A DNA stretch of 5,485 bases from Acidovorax sp. (GCA_011620245.1 WOZN01000219.1:1-5485), one strand, 5' to 3'. Positions 1-5,485 are shown, counted from the stretch's first letter. The notes: a model not told the origin generated them from the sequence alone. Translations and numbers: made by a program.

Positions 1-50
1 TTTCATGCGGCTTGCCAAGGGATACAAAGCGGTCAACTGCCGTTTTTAGG
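1..50 (-). repeat. Left inverted copy of a repeat, cut by the window edge
   Basis: Bases 1-50 are the reverse complement of 2603-2652 with one mismatch (position 15 C, against A at 2638), so 49 of 50 match. Similarity stops sharply after TAGG at 47-50; bases 51 and 53 no longer pair. The right copy continues to about 2720 as a complete small element, so this is probably the inner end of a second element whose remainder lies left of the window. Orientation is opposite to the right copy, with the CCTA end facing inward towards the ridA-sqr group. The family identity is not known to me; a MITE- or REP-like dispersed repeat is the simplest reading. Confidence 0.85.
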
Positions 51-110
51 TTCAAAGACCATGCGTTGCAGCGGCATGTCTTGGGCCAGCGTGCTCCGCC
101 AGTATTTCAT
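33..110 (-). other. Short reading frame downstream of ridA, possibly a gene 5' end truncated by the repeat
   Basis: On the minus strand an ATG at 110 opens a 25-codon frame beginning MKYWRSTLAQDMPLQR and ending at a TGA (33-35) that lies inside the repeat. The last few residues come from repeat sequence. A GGGAA stretch sits just upstream of the ATG. The composition resembles real protein more than most out-of-frame translations here, and the frame starts 27 bp after the ridA stop on the same strand. One reading is the start of a former downstream gene cut off by the element; the alternative is a chance frame. I do not recognise a family. Confidence 0.2.
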
Positions 111-136
111 CGGTTCCCAAGAACATGTTCACGATC

Positions 137-595
137 TCAGGCCAGTTCTGCGATCAATTCGATTTCCACGCAGGCACCCATGGGGATCTGCGCCACGCCA
201 AAGGCGCTGCGTGCATGCACCCCTTTTTCACCAAATACCTGGCCCAGCAACTCGCTGGCGCCATTGGTCACCAGGTGTTGTTCGGTGAAATCGCCCGTGG
301 AGTTGACGAGGCTCATCACCTTCACGATGCGCTTGACGCGGTTGAGGTCACCGCCGCAGGCCGCCTGCAGCGTGCCCATCAGGTCGATGGCCACGGCGCG
401 GGCGGCGGCTTTGCCTTCTTCGGTGGTGATGTCGCGGCCCAACTGGGCGGCCCAGGGCTTGCCGTCCTTGCGTGCGATATGGCCGCTCAGGAACACCAGG
501 TTGCCGCTCTGTACATAAGGCACATAAGCGGCGGCCGGCACGGAAACAGGGGGCAATGTGATGTTCAGTTCTTTCAGCTTGTCGTAAACGCTCAT
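137..595 (-). CDS. RidA/YjgF/UK114-family protein (enamine/imine deaminase type)
   Basis: This encodes a 152-residue soluble protein of the RidA superfamily, trimeric proteins of which the best studied hydrolyse reactive enamine/imine intermediates such as 2-aminoacrylate. The start is ATG at 593-595, where the family N-terminus (MSVYDKLKEL) begins, with a GAGGA ribosome site at 601-605; an earlier in-frame ATG at 661 would add 22 residues unlike the family. Seen motifs are FLSGHIA (35-41) and the C-terminal HARSAFGV...GACVEIELIAEL. Arg129 and Glu144 are 15 residues apart, the same spacing as Arg105 and Glu120 of E. coli RidA, so the acid-binding arginine and catalytic glutamate appear present. 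The extended N-terminus and length of about 150 match the longer YjgF-like subgroup, whose substrates are mostly untested, rather than canonical RidA of about 128 residues. It is the last recognisable gene of the minus-strand group. The family is certain; the substrate is not. Confidence 0.93.
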   Translation of the reverse strand: MSVYDKLKELNITLPPVSVPAAAYVPYVQSGNLVFLSGHIARKDGKPWAAQLGRDITTEEGKAAARAVAIDLMGTLQAACGGDLNRVKRIVKVMSLVNSTGDFTEQHLVTNGASELLGQVFGEKGVHARSAFGVAQIPMGACVEIELIAELA

Positions 596-672
596 GGTTT
601 TCCTCAGGTGGGTTAAGCCGAGATTGTCCATTAGGCGGCTCTTCGGGCCTACGCGGGTCATGGCGGGCGATG

Positions 673-718
673 CCCGGGGCGGTGGTGGTTGCTGTCTGTC
701 GATGGCAGCACCGCCGGG
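673..718. other. Imperfect GC-rich stem-loop between the DUF5368-like gene and ridA
   Basis: The core stem pairs TGCTGTC (690-696) with GGCAGCA (704-710) around a 7-base loop, with one wobble pair. Outside it, CCCGG/CGG near 673-682 can pair with CCGCCGGG at 711-718, leaving a bulge of about seven bases. It lies just after the stop of the membrane-protein gene in the direction of transcription. There is no T-run on either side, so it is not a standard intrinsic terminator; it might attenuate or stabilise the transcript. In such GC-rich DNA it could also be fortuitous. The rest of the 144-bp gap shows nothing else I can name. Confidence 0.3.
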
Positions 719-739
719 TTGATTTTCAGTGGGCGTGCA

Positions 740-1099
740 TCAGGCGCGCCGGCCGCGGGCGCCGCCGCCCAGCCAGCCTGCGAGGGTGTAGGCCACGATG
801 GTGGTGCCCACGGCGCCCAGCACGAAGACCAGTGCGATCAGTATCCAGTCGGCAGGGCCGGCGGCGTCGGCAAAGCCTGACGACGACACGCTGGCCATGA
901 TCCACAGCGCCAGCGCGCCGCCCGGCAGGGCCAGCACCTGCGCGCCCACCAGCCGGCGCGCGCGCAGCCCGCGGTCGCGCACCAGCAGCAGCACGAAGGC
1001 CAGCGTGCCCAGCACCGCCACCGCCACCAGCGGCCACAGCCAGACGCCCAGCATTTCCTGGAACACTGCCAGCAGGATGCGGGGGTCGAGTTCTTTCAT
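740..1099 (-). CDS. Small three-helix inner-membrane protein, DUF5368-like
   Basis: This encodes a 119-residue integral membrane protein of unknown function. Three hydrophobic segments are visible at about residues 19-40, 52-72 and 85-109. A basic stretch (RDRGLRARR, 41-49) between the first two, and RGRR at the C-terminus, predict by the positive-inside rule an outside N-terminus, a periplasmic second loop (SVSSSGFADAAGPAD) and a cytoplasmic C-terminus. The N-terminal MKELDPRILLAVFQEMLG looks amphipathic. The start is ATG at 1097-1099 with GGAG (1106-1109) six bases upstream. The overall pattern resembles my memory of DUF5368 proteins; that assignment is from memory and unverified. It lies 77 bp downstream of the SQR-like gene on the same strand, so a role as membrane partner or anchor is conceivable, but no motif shows this. 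There are no cysteines or haem-binding motifs. Confidence 0.75.
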   Translation of the reverse strand: MKELDPRILLAVFQEMLGVWLWPLVAVAVLGTLAFVLLLVRDRGLRARRLVGAQVLALPGGALALWIMASVSSSGFADAAGPADWILIALVFVLGAVGTTIVAYTLAGWLGGGARGRRA

Positions 1100-1111
1100 G
1101 GGGGTCTCCAG

Positions 1112-1178
1112 TTTTTGCTACAGATTATATAGCTGTACGCGCATGATTTACATGGGTTTGCTGGCAATTTTGCTCATC
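1112..1178 (+). repeat. Comamonadaceae-type dispersed repeat between the sqr-like and DUF5368-like genes
   Basis: The stretch starts TTTTTGCTACAGATTATATA and runs to GGCAATTTTGCTCATC. Its first 32 bases match the copy inside comEC (3925-3956) at 25 of 32 positions without gaps; the second halves correspond more loosely (GGCAATTTT against GGCCATTTT). It is far more AT-rich than the flanks. I recognise the layout (TTTTGCTA, then AGCTG, GCGC, then GGCCATTTTCATGC) as like a repeat widely scattered in Acidovorax and relatives; this is recall, not a search. GCTA/TAGC (1117-1120 and 1129-1132) can pair as a short hairpin. The copy fills almost the whole intergenic gap and reaches the sqr stop codon at 1177-1179. 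Confidence 0.65.
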
Positions 1179-2550
1179 AAGCCACGCCATGCAGCATGCT
1201 GACGTAGGTGGGTTTGAGCGCCATGGTTTCGATGACCCAGCTCACCCACAGCTCCTCCAGCGGCGCGATCACGCCCGGAAACGAGGGCGTGAGGTTGTTC
1301 TGGTAGTCAAACTCGACCAGCATGGCCCGGCCCAGCCGCGTGATGAGTGGGCACGAGGTGTAGCCCGCATAGAGCGCGGTCGAAGAGCGGCCCGCGATCT
1401 GCGCCACCAGGTGATCCACGGCCACCGGCACCTGCCATTTCACGCTGGCGGCGGTCTTGCCCTTGGGCACGCCGGCGATGTCGCCCAGGCCGAACACGTT
1501 GGGGTAGCGCATATGGCGCAGCGTGCCCTTGTCCACCTGCATCCAGCCTTCGGCGGCCCATTCCTTGTTCTTGTCGGCGGGCCAGGGCAAGGGGCTGTTT
1601 CTGACCGCCTCGGGCGCGCGCATGGGCGGGATGATATGGATGAAGTCGTAGGGCTGCTGCTCCAGCCCGTCCGGCGTGGCAAAGGTGGCCAGGCGCTTGC
1701 CCGGGTCGATGGCGCGCAGCACGCGCTCGTAGTTCACCGCAATGCCGCGCTCGTGGTAGAGCATGCGCACTTTCTCGGAGACGATGGGCACGCTGAACAG
1801 CACCTTGTTGTTGCTGTTGTAGACCACCTCGGACTTGTTGCGTGTGCCGCGGCGGGTGAGGTAGTCCTCTGTGATGAAGGTGTATTTGAGCGGCGCGCCC
1901 GCGCATTTCATCTCGGTGGCGGGGCGCAGGAACACGCCGCGCCCGCCCTGGTCGGCAAACGAAGACATCGCGCGCCAGGTGTCCTCGGCGGCTTGCGGGC
2001 CGGCGTAGATGCTGCCGATGCCACCCTGGCCGATCAGCCGGATGTCCATGCCCTCGATCAGGGAATATTCGAGCTGCAGACCGGTGGCCACGATCAGGAA
2101 GTCGTAGGCGTGGCGTGTGCCGCTTTCGGTCACCACATGGCGGCCTTCCACGTCGAACTCGGCCACGCGCTCGGGCACCAGCTCCACGCCTGCGGGCACA
2201 AAATCGGCAGTGCGCGGCAACTCCGCGTAGCGCGCGGGCTTGATACCCGCACCCACCAGGGGGAAGCCGGGCTGGTAGTACTGCTCTTTGCGGGCATCGA
2301 TCAGCGTGATGCGCGCGCCTTCCAGCGCTGCCGACAGGCGTGCGGCAGCCGTGAGGCCCGCCGCGCCTGCGCCCGCGATCACAATGCGTGCCTGGGTCTT
2401 GACCTTGGCGGGCGTGGCCGCCTGCGCCGGCGCCTGCGCGTGGGCTGCTGCGGCCATGCCGCCCAGCGCAGCCAGCAAGAAGGCCCGCCGCTGGCTGGGC
2501 GCCCGCAGCAATGAGTCGATGAGCTTGCGTTGCTCGGGCGTGATGGGCAT
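1177..2550 (-). CDS. sqr: Type II sulfide:quinone oxidoreductase-like flavoprotein with Tat signal
   Basis: This encodes a 457-residue FAD-dependent oxidoreductase that probably oxidises sulfide to sulfane sulfur and passes electrons to the quinone pool. The N-terminus carries a twin-arginine signal (SQRRAFLLAALGG, Arg21-Arg22), a hydrophobic stretch and a likely cleavage site after AHA (about residue 38), which predicts export. The FAD-binding GAGAAG lies at 60-65, ATG at 155-157 and the second flavin motif GLGDIAG at 354-360. The only two cysteines are Cys216 in KCAGAPLK and Cys400 in GYTSCPLITR...EFDY; both settings closely resemble the two redox cysteines of human SQOR and bacterial type II SQRs. 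The start is ATG at 2548-2550 with AAGGA (2559-2563) eight bases upstream. It is the first gene of the minus-strand group and is divergent from comEC. No persulfide dioxygenase or rhodanese gene is in view. Flavocytochrome c sulfide dehydrogenase is less likely because its cysteine motifs differ. Substrate and topology are inferred. Confidence 0.88.
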   Translation of the reverse strand: MPITPEQRKLIDSLLRAPSQRRAFLLAALGGMAAAAHAQAPAQAATPAKVKTQARIVIAGAGAAGLTAAARLSAALEGARITLIDARKEQYYQPGFPLVGAGIKPARYAELPRTADFVPAGVELVPERVAEFDVEGRHVVTESGTRHAYDFLIVATGLQLEYSLIEGMDIRLIGQGGIGSIYAGPQAAEDTWRAMSSFADQGGRGVFLRPATEMKCAGAPLKYTFITEDYLTRRGTRNKSEVVYNSNNKVLFSVPIVSEKVRMLYHERGIAVNYERVLRAIDPGKRLATFATPDGLEQQPYDFIHIIPPMRAPEAVRNSPLPWPADKNKEWAAEGWMQVDKGTLRHMRYPNVFGLGDIAGVPKGKTAASVKWQVPVAVDHLVAQIAGRSSTALYAGYTSCPLITRLGRAMLVEFDYQNNLTPSFPGVIAPLEELWVSWVIETMALKPTYVSMLHGVA

Positions 2551-2600
2551 GGCGGTGATCCTTTTCAGAAGCTGTATCCCTGTTGTTTAGACTAACCTTA

Positions 2601-2722
2601 ATCCTAAAAACGGCAGTTGACCGCTTTGTATCCCTTGACAAGCCGCATGAAATCTATCGTTGATGGCTCCGATGGCGTTCACCTTTTGGGTGAGAGCGCT
2701 ATGCACCTGCCGTTTCTAGGAT
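2601..2722. mobile_element. MITE- or REP-like element with imperfect terminal inverted repeats
   Basis: The left end ATCCTAAAAACGGCAG (2601-2616) is the inverse of the right end CTGCCGTTTCTAGGAT (2707-2722) with one mismatch over 16 bases, and weaker pairing continues inward for perhaps 15 more. A central hairpin pairs TCACC (2679-2683) with GGTGA (2689-2693) around a T-rich loop, with flanking GGCG/GCGC that can extend it. It contains no coding capacity. The first 50 bases after the terminal AT (2603-2652) recur inverted at 1-50, which shows the sequence is mobile or at least dispersed. No target-site duplication is obvious. It occupies about 120 of the 170 bp between the divergent sqr-like and comEC starts, so it forms much of the 5' leader region of both. 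Size, TIRs and lack of genes fit a MITE; a large REP/BIME unit is the alternative. Confidence 0.65.
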
Positions 2723-5201
2723 GAGTCCCCTGGCGTCTGCACCGATCCCGCCGCGCATGGCCTGGCGCCTGCCCGCCGCGCTGGCCGGCTGGCTGCTGGG
2801 CACGGCGCTGCAGCTGCAGCAGGCCGCGCTGTGGCCGCTGCCCGCCTATGCGGGCACGCTGGCACTGGCGCTTGCCGGCGCCTGGCTGGCGTGGCGTGTG
2901 CCCCGGTGGCGTGCGCTGGCGTGGCTGATTGCGGCGCTGCTGGCCTGGAGCCTGTGCGGTCTGCGCGCCGGTGCGTTTCTGGCCGGGGCGCTGGCGCCGC
3001 AGCTGCAAGGGCAGGACCTGCGCGTGACGGGCGTGGTGGCCGCCATGCCGCAAGAGCGTGAAACCGGCTTGCGCCTGCGGCTGCAGGTGGAGTCCGCGCT
3101 GCTGGGGGGCGCCCCCGTGCAGGTGCCGGCGCTGATGGATTTGTCGTGGTACGCGCAGGGCCGGCACCAAGGCGAGCTGGCACCGCCGCCCGCCGTGCGC
3201 GCGGGCGAGCGCTGGCGCCTCACCGTGCGCCTGAAGGCGCCGCACGGCGGGCGCAACCCGCATGGCTTTGACTACGAGCTGTGGCTGTGGGAGCAGGGCG
3301 TGCAGGCCACCGGCTATGTGCGCACCAGTGCGCGGCTGGATGCACTGCACGGCCCGCCGCAGCGGCTGGCCGCCACCTGGCGCCATCCCGTCGAGCAGCT
3401 GCGCCAGCGCGTGCGCGACGCCATCGCCCGCACGCTGGCCGACCCTGCTGGCAATCCTGTCCAGGACGGCGCCCGCCAGCGCGCCGCCGGCGTGGTGACG
3501 GCGCTGGTCACCGGCGACCAGCGCGCCATCGAGCGGGCCGACTGGGATGTTTTCCGCGCCACGGGCGTGGCCCACCTGATGAGCATCTCGGGCCTGCATA
3601 TCACGCTGTTTGCCTGGCTGGCGGCCGCGCTGCTGGGCCGCGCCTGGCGCCGGTCGCAGTGGCTGTGCCTGGCCCTGCCCGCGCCCACGGCGGCGCTGGC
3701 CGGCGGCGTGCTGCTGGCTGCGGGCTATGCCCTCTTCAGCGGCTGGGGCGTGCCCGCGCAGCGCACGGTGTGCATGCTGGCCGTGGTGGCGCTCTTGCGT
3801 CTGTCGGGGCGGCGCTGGCCTTGGCCGCAGGTGTGGCTGCTGGCCTGCGCGGTGGTACTGGCGGCCGACCCCTGGGCCATGCTGCAGCCCGGGTTCTGGC
3901 TGAGTTTTGTGGCCGTGGCGGTGCTTTTTGCTACTGATTCAGGAGCTGCAAGCGCACGTCCATCGGGCGTTAAAGGCCATTTTCATGCATTGCTGCGCGA
4001 GCAGTGGGTGGCGACGCTGGCGCTGACGCCGCTCACGCTGCTGCTGTTTGGGCAGGTGTCCGCCGTAGGCCTGCTGGCCAATCTGGTGGCGATTCCGTGG
4101 ACCACGCTGGTGGTCACACCGCTGGCACTGCTGGGCGTGCTGTGGGCGCCGCTGTGGCAGGCGGCGGCTTGGTGCGTGCAGGGGCTGTCGGTGCTGCTGC
4201 AGTGGCTGGCCACCTGGCCCTGGGCGCAGATTGCGCTGCCCGTGGCGCCGCTGTGGGCGGGCGTGGCAGCCGTGGCCGGCGGCACGCTGCTGGCGCTGCC
4301 CCTGCCCTGGCGCGTGCGCGCCCTGGGATTGCCGCTGCTGCTGCCCGCGCTGTGGTGGCAGCCGCCGCGCCCGGCGCCGGGGCAGTTCGAGCTGCTGGCC
4401 GCCGACGTGGGCCAGGGCCAGGCCGTGCTGGTGCGCACCGCCAGCCACACGCTGTTGTACGACGCCGGCCCGCGCGACCACGCGGACAGCGACGCCGGCG
4501 AGCGCGTGCTGGTGCCCCTGCTGCGCGCGCTGGGCGAGCGGCTGGACCTGCTCATGCTGAGCCACCGGGATTCCGATCACACAGGCGGCGCGGCGGCCGT
4601 GCTGGCACAGCAACCCCAGGCGGCCTTGACGGGATCGATCGAAGCCGGGCATGAATTGCAGGCGCTGCGCCCGGCCACGCCTTGTGTGGCGGGGCAGCGC
4701 TGGGATTGGGATGGCGTGGCCTTCGAGGTGCTGCACCCGGCAGCGGGCGATGGCGCACGCGCCGCGAGCACCGCAAGCGCCGCGAGCACCGCAAACACCA
4801 ATGCCACCAGCTGCGTGCTGCGTATCGCAACGCCGGGGCCCGCGCCCGCAGTGGCCTTGCTGGTGGGGGATATCGAGCAGGCGCAGGAGCAGGCATTGGT
4901 GGCGGGTGCCGCACCGCTGGCCGCCGATCTGCTGCTGGTGCCGCACCATGGCAGCAAGACGTCATCGAGCGCGCTGTTTCTGGATGCCGTCCAGCCGCGC
5001 ACCGCATTGGTGCAGGCCGGGTACCGCAACCGCTTTGGGCACCCGGCGTCCGAGGTGCTGGGGCGCTACCGGGAGCGGAAGATCCGGGTGGTGGAGTCCG
5101 CGCGCTGCGGGGCTGCCACCTGGGGTTCGGCACAGCCCCTGCAGGTGCATTGCGAGCGGGATGCCGGGCAGCGGTACTGGCAGCACCACATGGCGCCATA
5201 G
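2721..5201 (+). CDS. comEC: DNA internalization-related competence protein ComEC/Rec2
   Basis: This encodes an 826-residue polytopic inner-membrane protein that forms the channel for single-stranded DNA entry in natural transformation. In order: hydrophobic N-terminal segments (about 15-90), a soluble OB-like DUF4131 region (about 95-205), the Competence membrane domain (about 255-545) with the hallmark HLMSISGLHI (285-294), and a C-terminal metallo-beta-lactamase-like domain (about 555-815). The latter keeps DVGQGQA (562-568), SHRDSDHTGG (614-623, with His615, Asp617, Asp619 and His620), VGDIE (715-719), PHHGS (741-745) and GHP (773-775), so its metal ligands look intact. Length is normal for the family. 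The ATG at 2721 is the first possible start, since an in-frame TGA lies at 2691, but it abuts TAGG with no proper Shine-Dalgarno; Met13 (2757) is an alternative matching where relatives seem to begin. Two oddities lie within: a repeat-derived loop (residues 402-423) and an 18-bp duplication (681-692). No frame is broken, so it is probably functional. Confidence 0.95.
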   Translation: MSPLASAPIPPRMAWRLPAALAGWLLGTALQLQQAALWPLPAYAGTLALALAGAWLAWRVPRWRALAWLIAALLAWSLCGLRAGAFLAGALAPQLQGQDLRVTGVVAAMPQERETGLRLRLQVESALLGGAPVQVPALMDLSWYAQGRHQGELAPPPAVRAGERWRLTVRLKAPHGGRNPHGFDYELWLWEQGVQATGYVRTSARLDALHGPPQRLAATWRHPVEQLRQRVRDAIARTLADPAGNPVQDGARQRAAGVVTALVTGDQRAIERADWDVFRATGVAHLMSISGLHITLFAWLAAALLGRAWRRSQWLCLALPAPTAALAGGVLLAAGYALFSGWGVPAQRTVCMLAVVALLRLSGRRWPWPQVWLLACAVVLAADPWAMLQPGFWLSFVAVAVLFATDSGAASARPSGVKGHFHALLREQWVATLALTPLTLLLFGQVSAVGLLANLVAIPWTTLVVTPLALLGVLWAPLWQAAAWCVQGLSVLLQWLATWPWAQIALPVAPLWAGVAAVAGGTLLALPLPWRVRALGLPLLLPALWWQPPRPAPGQFELLAADVGQGQAVLVRTASHTLLYDAGPRDHADSDAGERVLVPLLRALGERLDLLMLSHRDSDHTGGAAAVLAQQPQAALTGSIEAGHELQALRPATPCVAGQRWDWDGVAFEVLHPAAGDGARAASTASAASTANTNATSCVLRIATPGPAPAVALLVGDIEQAQEQALVAGAAPLAADLLLVPHHGSKTSSSALFLDAVQPRTALVQAGYRNRFGHPASEVLGRYRERKIRVVESARCGAATWGSAQPLQVHCERDAGQRYWQHHMAP
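3925..3988 (+). repeat. Dispersed repeat copy translated in frame inside comEC
   Basis: The 64-base stretch beginning TTTTTGCTACTGATTCAGGA and ending GGCCATTTTCATGC matches the intergenic copy at 1112-1143 in 25 of its first 32 bases. It resembles a repeat I associate with Comamonadaceae genomes, including the GGCCATTTTCATGC end. It is visibly AT-richer than the rest of comEC. It is read in frame as residues 402-423 (FATDSGAASARPSGVKGHFH region), between the membrane segment GFWLSFVAVAVLF and the segment starting EQWVATLALTPL. The encoded residues are polar and small, which suits an extramembrane loop and may be why it is tolerated. Confidence 0.65.
4761..4796 (+). repeat. Two tandem 18-bp units in comEC
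   Basis: Units 4761-4778 and 4779-4796 are identical except for one base (AAGC against AAAC). They encode AASTAS and AASTAN, residues 681-692, in an Ala/Ser/Thr/Asn-rich stretch between the GVAFEVLHP strand and the SCVLRI strand of the metallo-beta-lactamase-like domain. The unit is a multiple of three, so frame is kept. Slippage duplication in a flexible surface loop is the likely origin; copy number may vary between strains. Confidence 0.8.
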
Positions 5202-5282
5202 CTCGCGCCGGCGTCTGCGGTCGGCTGCCATGGTTTGGCAAGGAACACAGGCAGCGGGCGCGCAACTTGCTTTCCTGATCCC

Positions 5283-5288
5283 AGGAGG
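5283..5288 (+). promoter_or_regulatory. Strong Shine-Dalgarno for the ATP-grasp gene
   Basis: AGGAGG, a full consensus, lies seven bases before the ATG at 5296 and fixes that start. The 94-bp gap after comEC (5202-5295) shows no convincing terminator or sigma-70 promoter, so read-through from comEC is possible. Confidence 0.85.
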
Positions 5289-5295
5289 CCCGCCC

Positions 5296-5485
5296 ATGCA
5301 GAAATTCGACGAGATGTACACCATGCTGCCCTTTGATGGCAGCGATGTGCGCGAGCATTACAAGCGCTATGGCCAGTGGCTCGCGCGCCAGCCTGTGGAT
5401 GTGATGCAGGCGCGGCGCGCCGAGGCCGAAGTGATCTTCCGGCGCGTGGGCATCACGTTTGCGGTCTATGGGGCCAAGGACGAAG
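5296..5485 (+). CDS. Circularly permuted type 2 ATP-grasp protein, N-terminal part
   Basis: The first 63 codons are present and the gene continues past the window. The translation begins MQKFDEMYTMLPFDGSDVRE and includes RRAEAEVIFRRVGITFAVYG (about residues 40-59), which I recognise as the conserved N-terminus of circularly permuted ATP-grasp proteins (DUF404/DUF407 type). Members are thought to form amide or peptide bonds using ATP and are commonly followed by an alpha-E domain protein and a transglutaminase-like protease; whether those follow here cannot be seen. ATP-binding residues lie beyond the visible part. No functional link to comEC is evident beyond adjacency and shared strand. Confidence 0.85.
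   Translation, partial: MQKFDEMYTMLPFDGSDVREHYKRYGQWLARQPVDVMQARRAEAEVIFRRVGITFAVYGAKDE

Noticed and set aside
52..126. 24-codon minus-strand frame starting MFLGTDEILAEH downstream of ridA
   Set aside because: It has only weak purines upstream and competes with the overlapping frame at 33-110. It is too short to support.
12..518. 168-codon plus-strand frame antisense to ridA
   Set aside because: It starts in the repeat and runs opposite a well-supported RidA frame, with no family motif.
1189..2514. Long open frame of 441 codons on the plus strand, antisense to the sqr-like gene
   Set aside because: It is His/Arg/Gly/Ala-rich with no recognisable motifs, typical of the antisense frame of a GC-rich gene. 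The minus-strand frame carries clear flavoprotein motifs.
2587..2595. TTAGACTAA palindrome in the leader of the sqr-like gene as a possible sulfide-responsive operator
   Set aside because: It is only nine bases and matches no operator I can recall with confidence. It is likely to be chance.
1307..2641. 444-codon minus-strand frame overlapping the sqr-like gene and starting in the repeat
   Set aside because: It is an Arg/Ala/Gly-rich out-of-frame translation. Its start resembles that of the frame at 12-518 only because both begin in inverted copies of the same repeat.
1..2722. Integron attC sites or CRISPR repeats as an explanation for the repeats
   Set aside because: There is no attC core-site pair (RYYYAAC/GTTRRRY) at the right spacing and no regular repeat-spacer array, only two inverted copies far apart.
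2679..3599. 306-codon minus-strand frame antisense to comEC
   Set aside because: It is Gln/Arg/Ala-rich low-complexity sequence; comEC motifs are unambiguous on the other strand. Frames at 3939-4949 and 4552-5358 fail for the same reason.
5235..5263. TTGGCA as a -35 box for the ATP-grasp gene
   Set aside because: No acceptable -10 hexamer at the right spacing.

Overview
The window is GC-rich (clearly above 60% by eye) and looks like chromosome from a betaproteobacterium, most likely a Comamonadaceae member such as Acidovorax or a relative. This rests on the protein flavour, on a repeat type I associate with that family (seen twice), and on the gene order comEC followed by a circularly permuted ATP-grasp gene. 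The genus is an inference.

Left half, minus strand. Read in the direction of transcription, it holds: (1) a 457-residue FAD-dependent sulfide:quinone oxidoreductase-like protein (1177-2550) with a Tat-type signal and exactly two cysteines, both in the type II SQR motifs; (2) a 119-residue three-helix membrane protein (740-1099) that I tentatively place in DUF5368; (3) a 152-residue RidA/YjgF-family protein (137-595). Each has a credible ribosome binding site. Spacings are 77 and 144 bp, so co-transcription is plausible but not proven.

Right half, plus strand. A full-length 826-residue ComEC/Rec2 DNA-uptake channel (2721-5201) has its competence membrane domain and C-terminal metallo-beta-lactamase-like domain intact. 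After a 94-bp gap with an excellent Shine-Dalgarno, the first 63 codons of a circularly permuted type 2 ATP-grasp protein run off the end (5296 onward).

Repeats are the most interesting layer. A 50-bp sequence at the left edge (1-50) recurs inverted at 2603-2652 with 49/50 identity, so the SQR/DUF/RidA group sits between inverted copies. The right copy is part of a MITE- or REP-like element of about 120 bp (2601-2722) with its own imperfect terminal inverted repeats. That element fills most of the divergent sqr/comEC intergenic space, and its right end supplies the annotated comEC start codon. A second repeat family occurs at 1112-1178 (touching the sqr stop codon) and again inside comEC at 3925-3988, where it is read through in frame as about 22 residues of a loop between membrane segments. 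I see no phage, CRISPR, tRNA or rRNA feature. I found no wholly new system; the unusual points are repeat insertion shaping genes and the apparently exported type II SQR.
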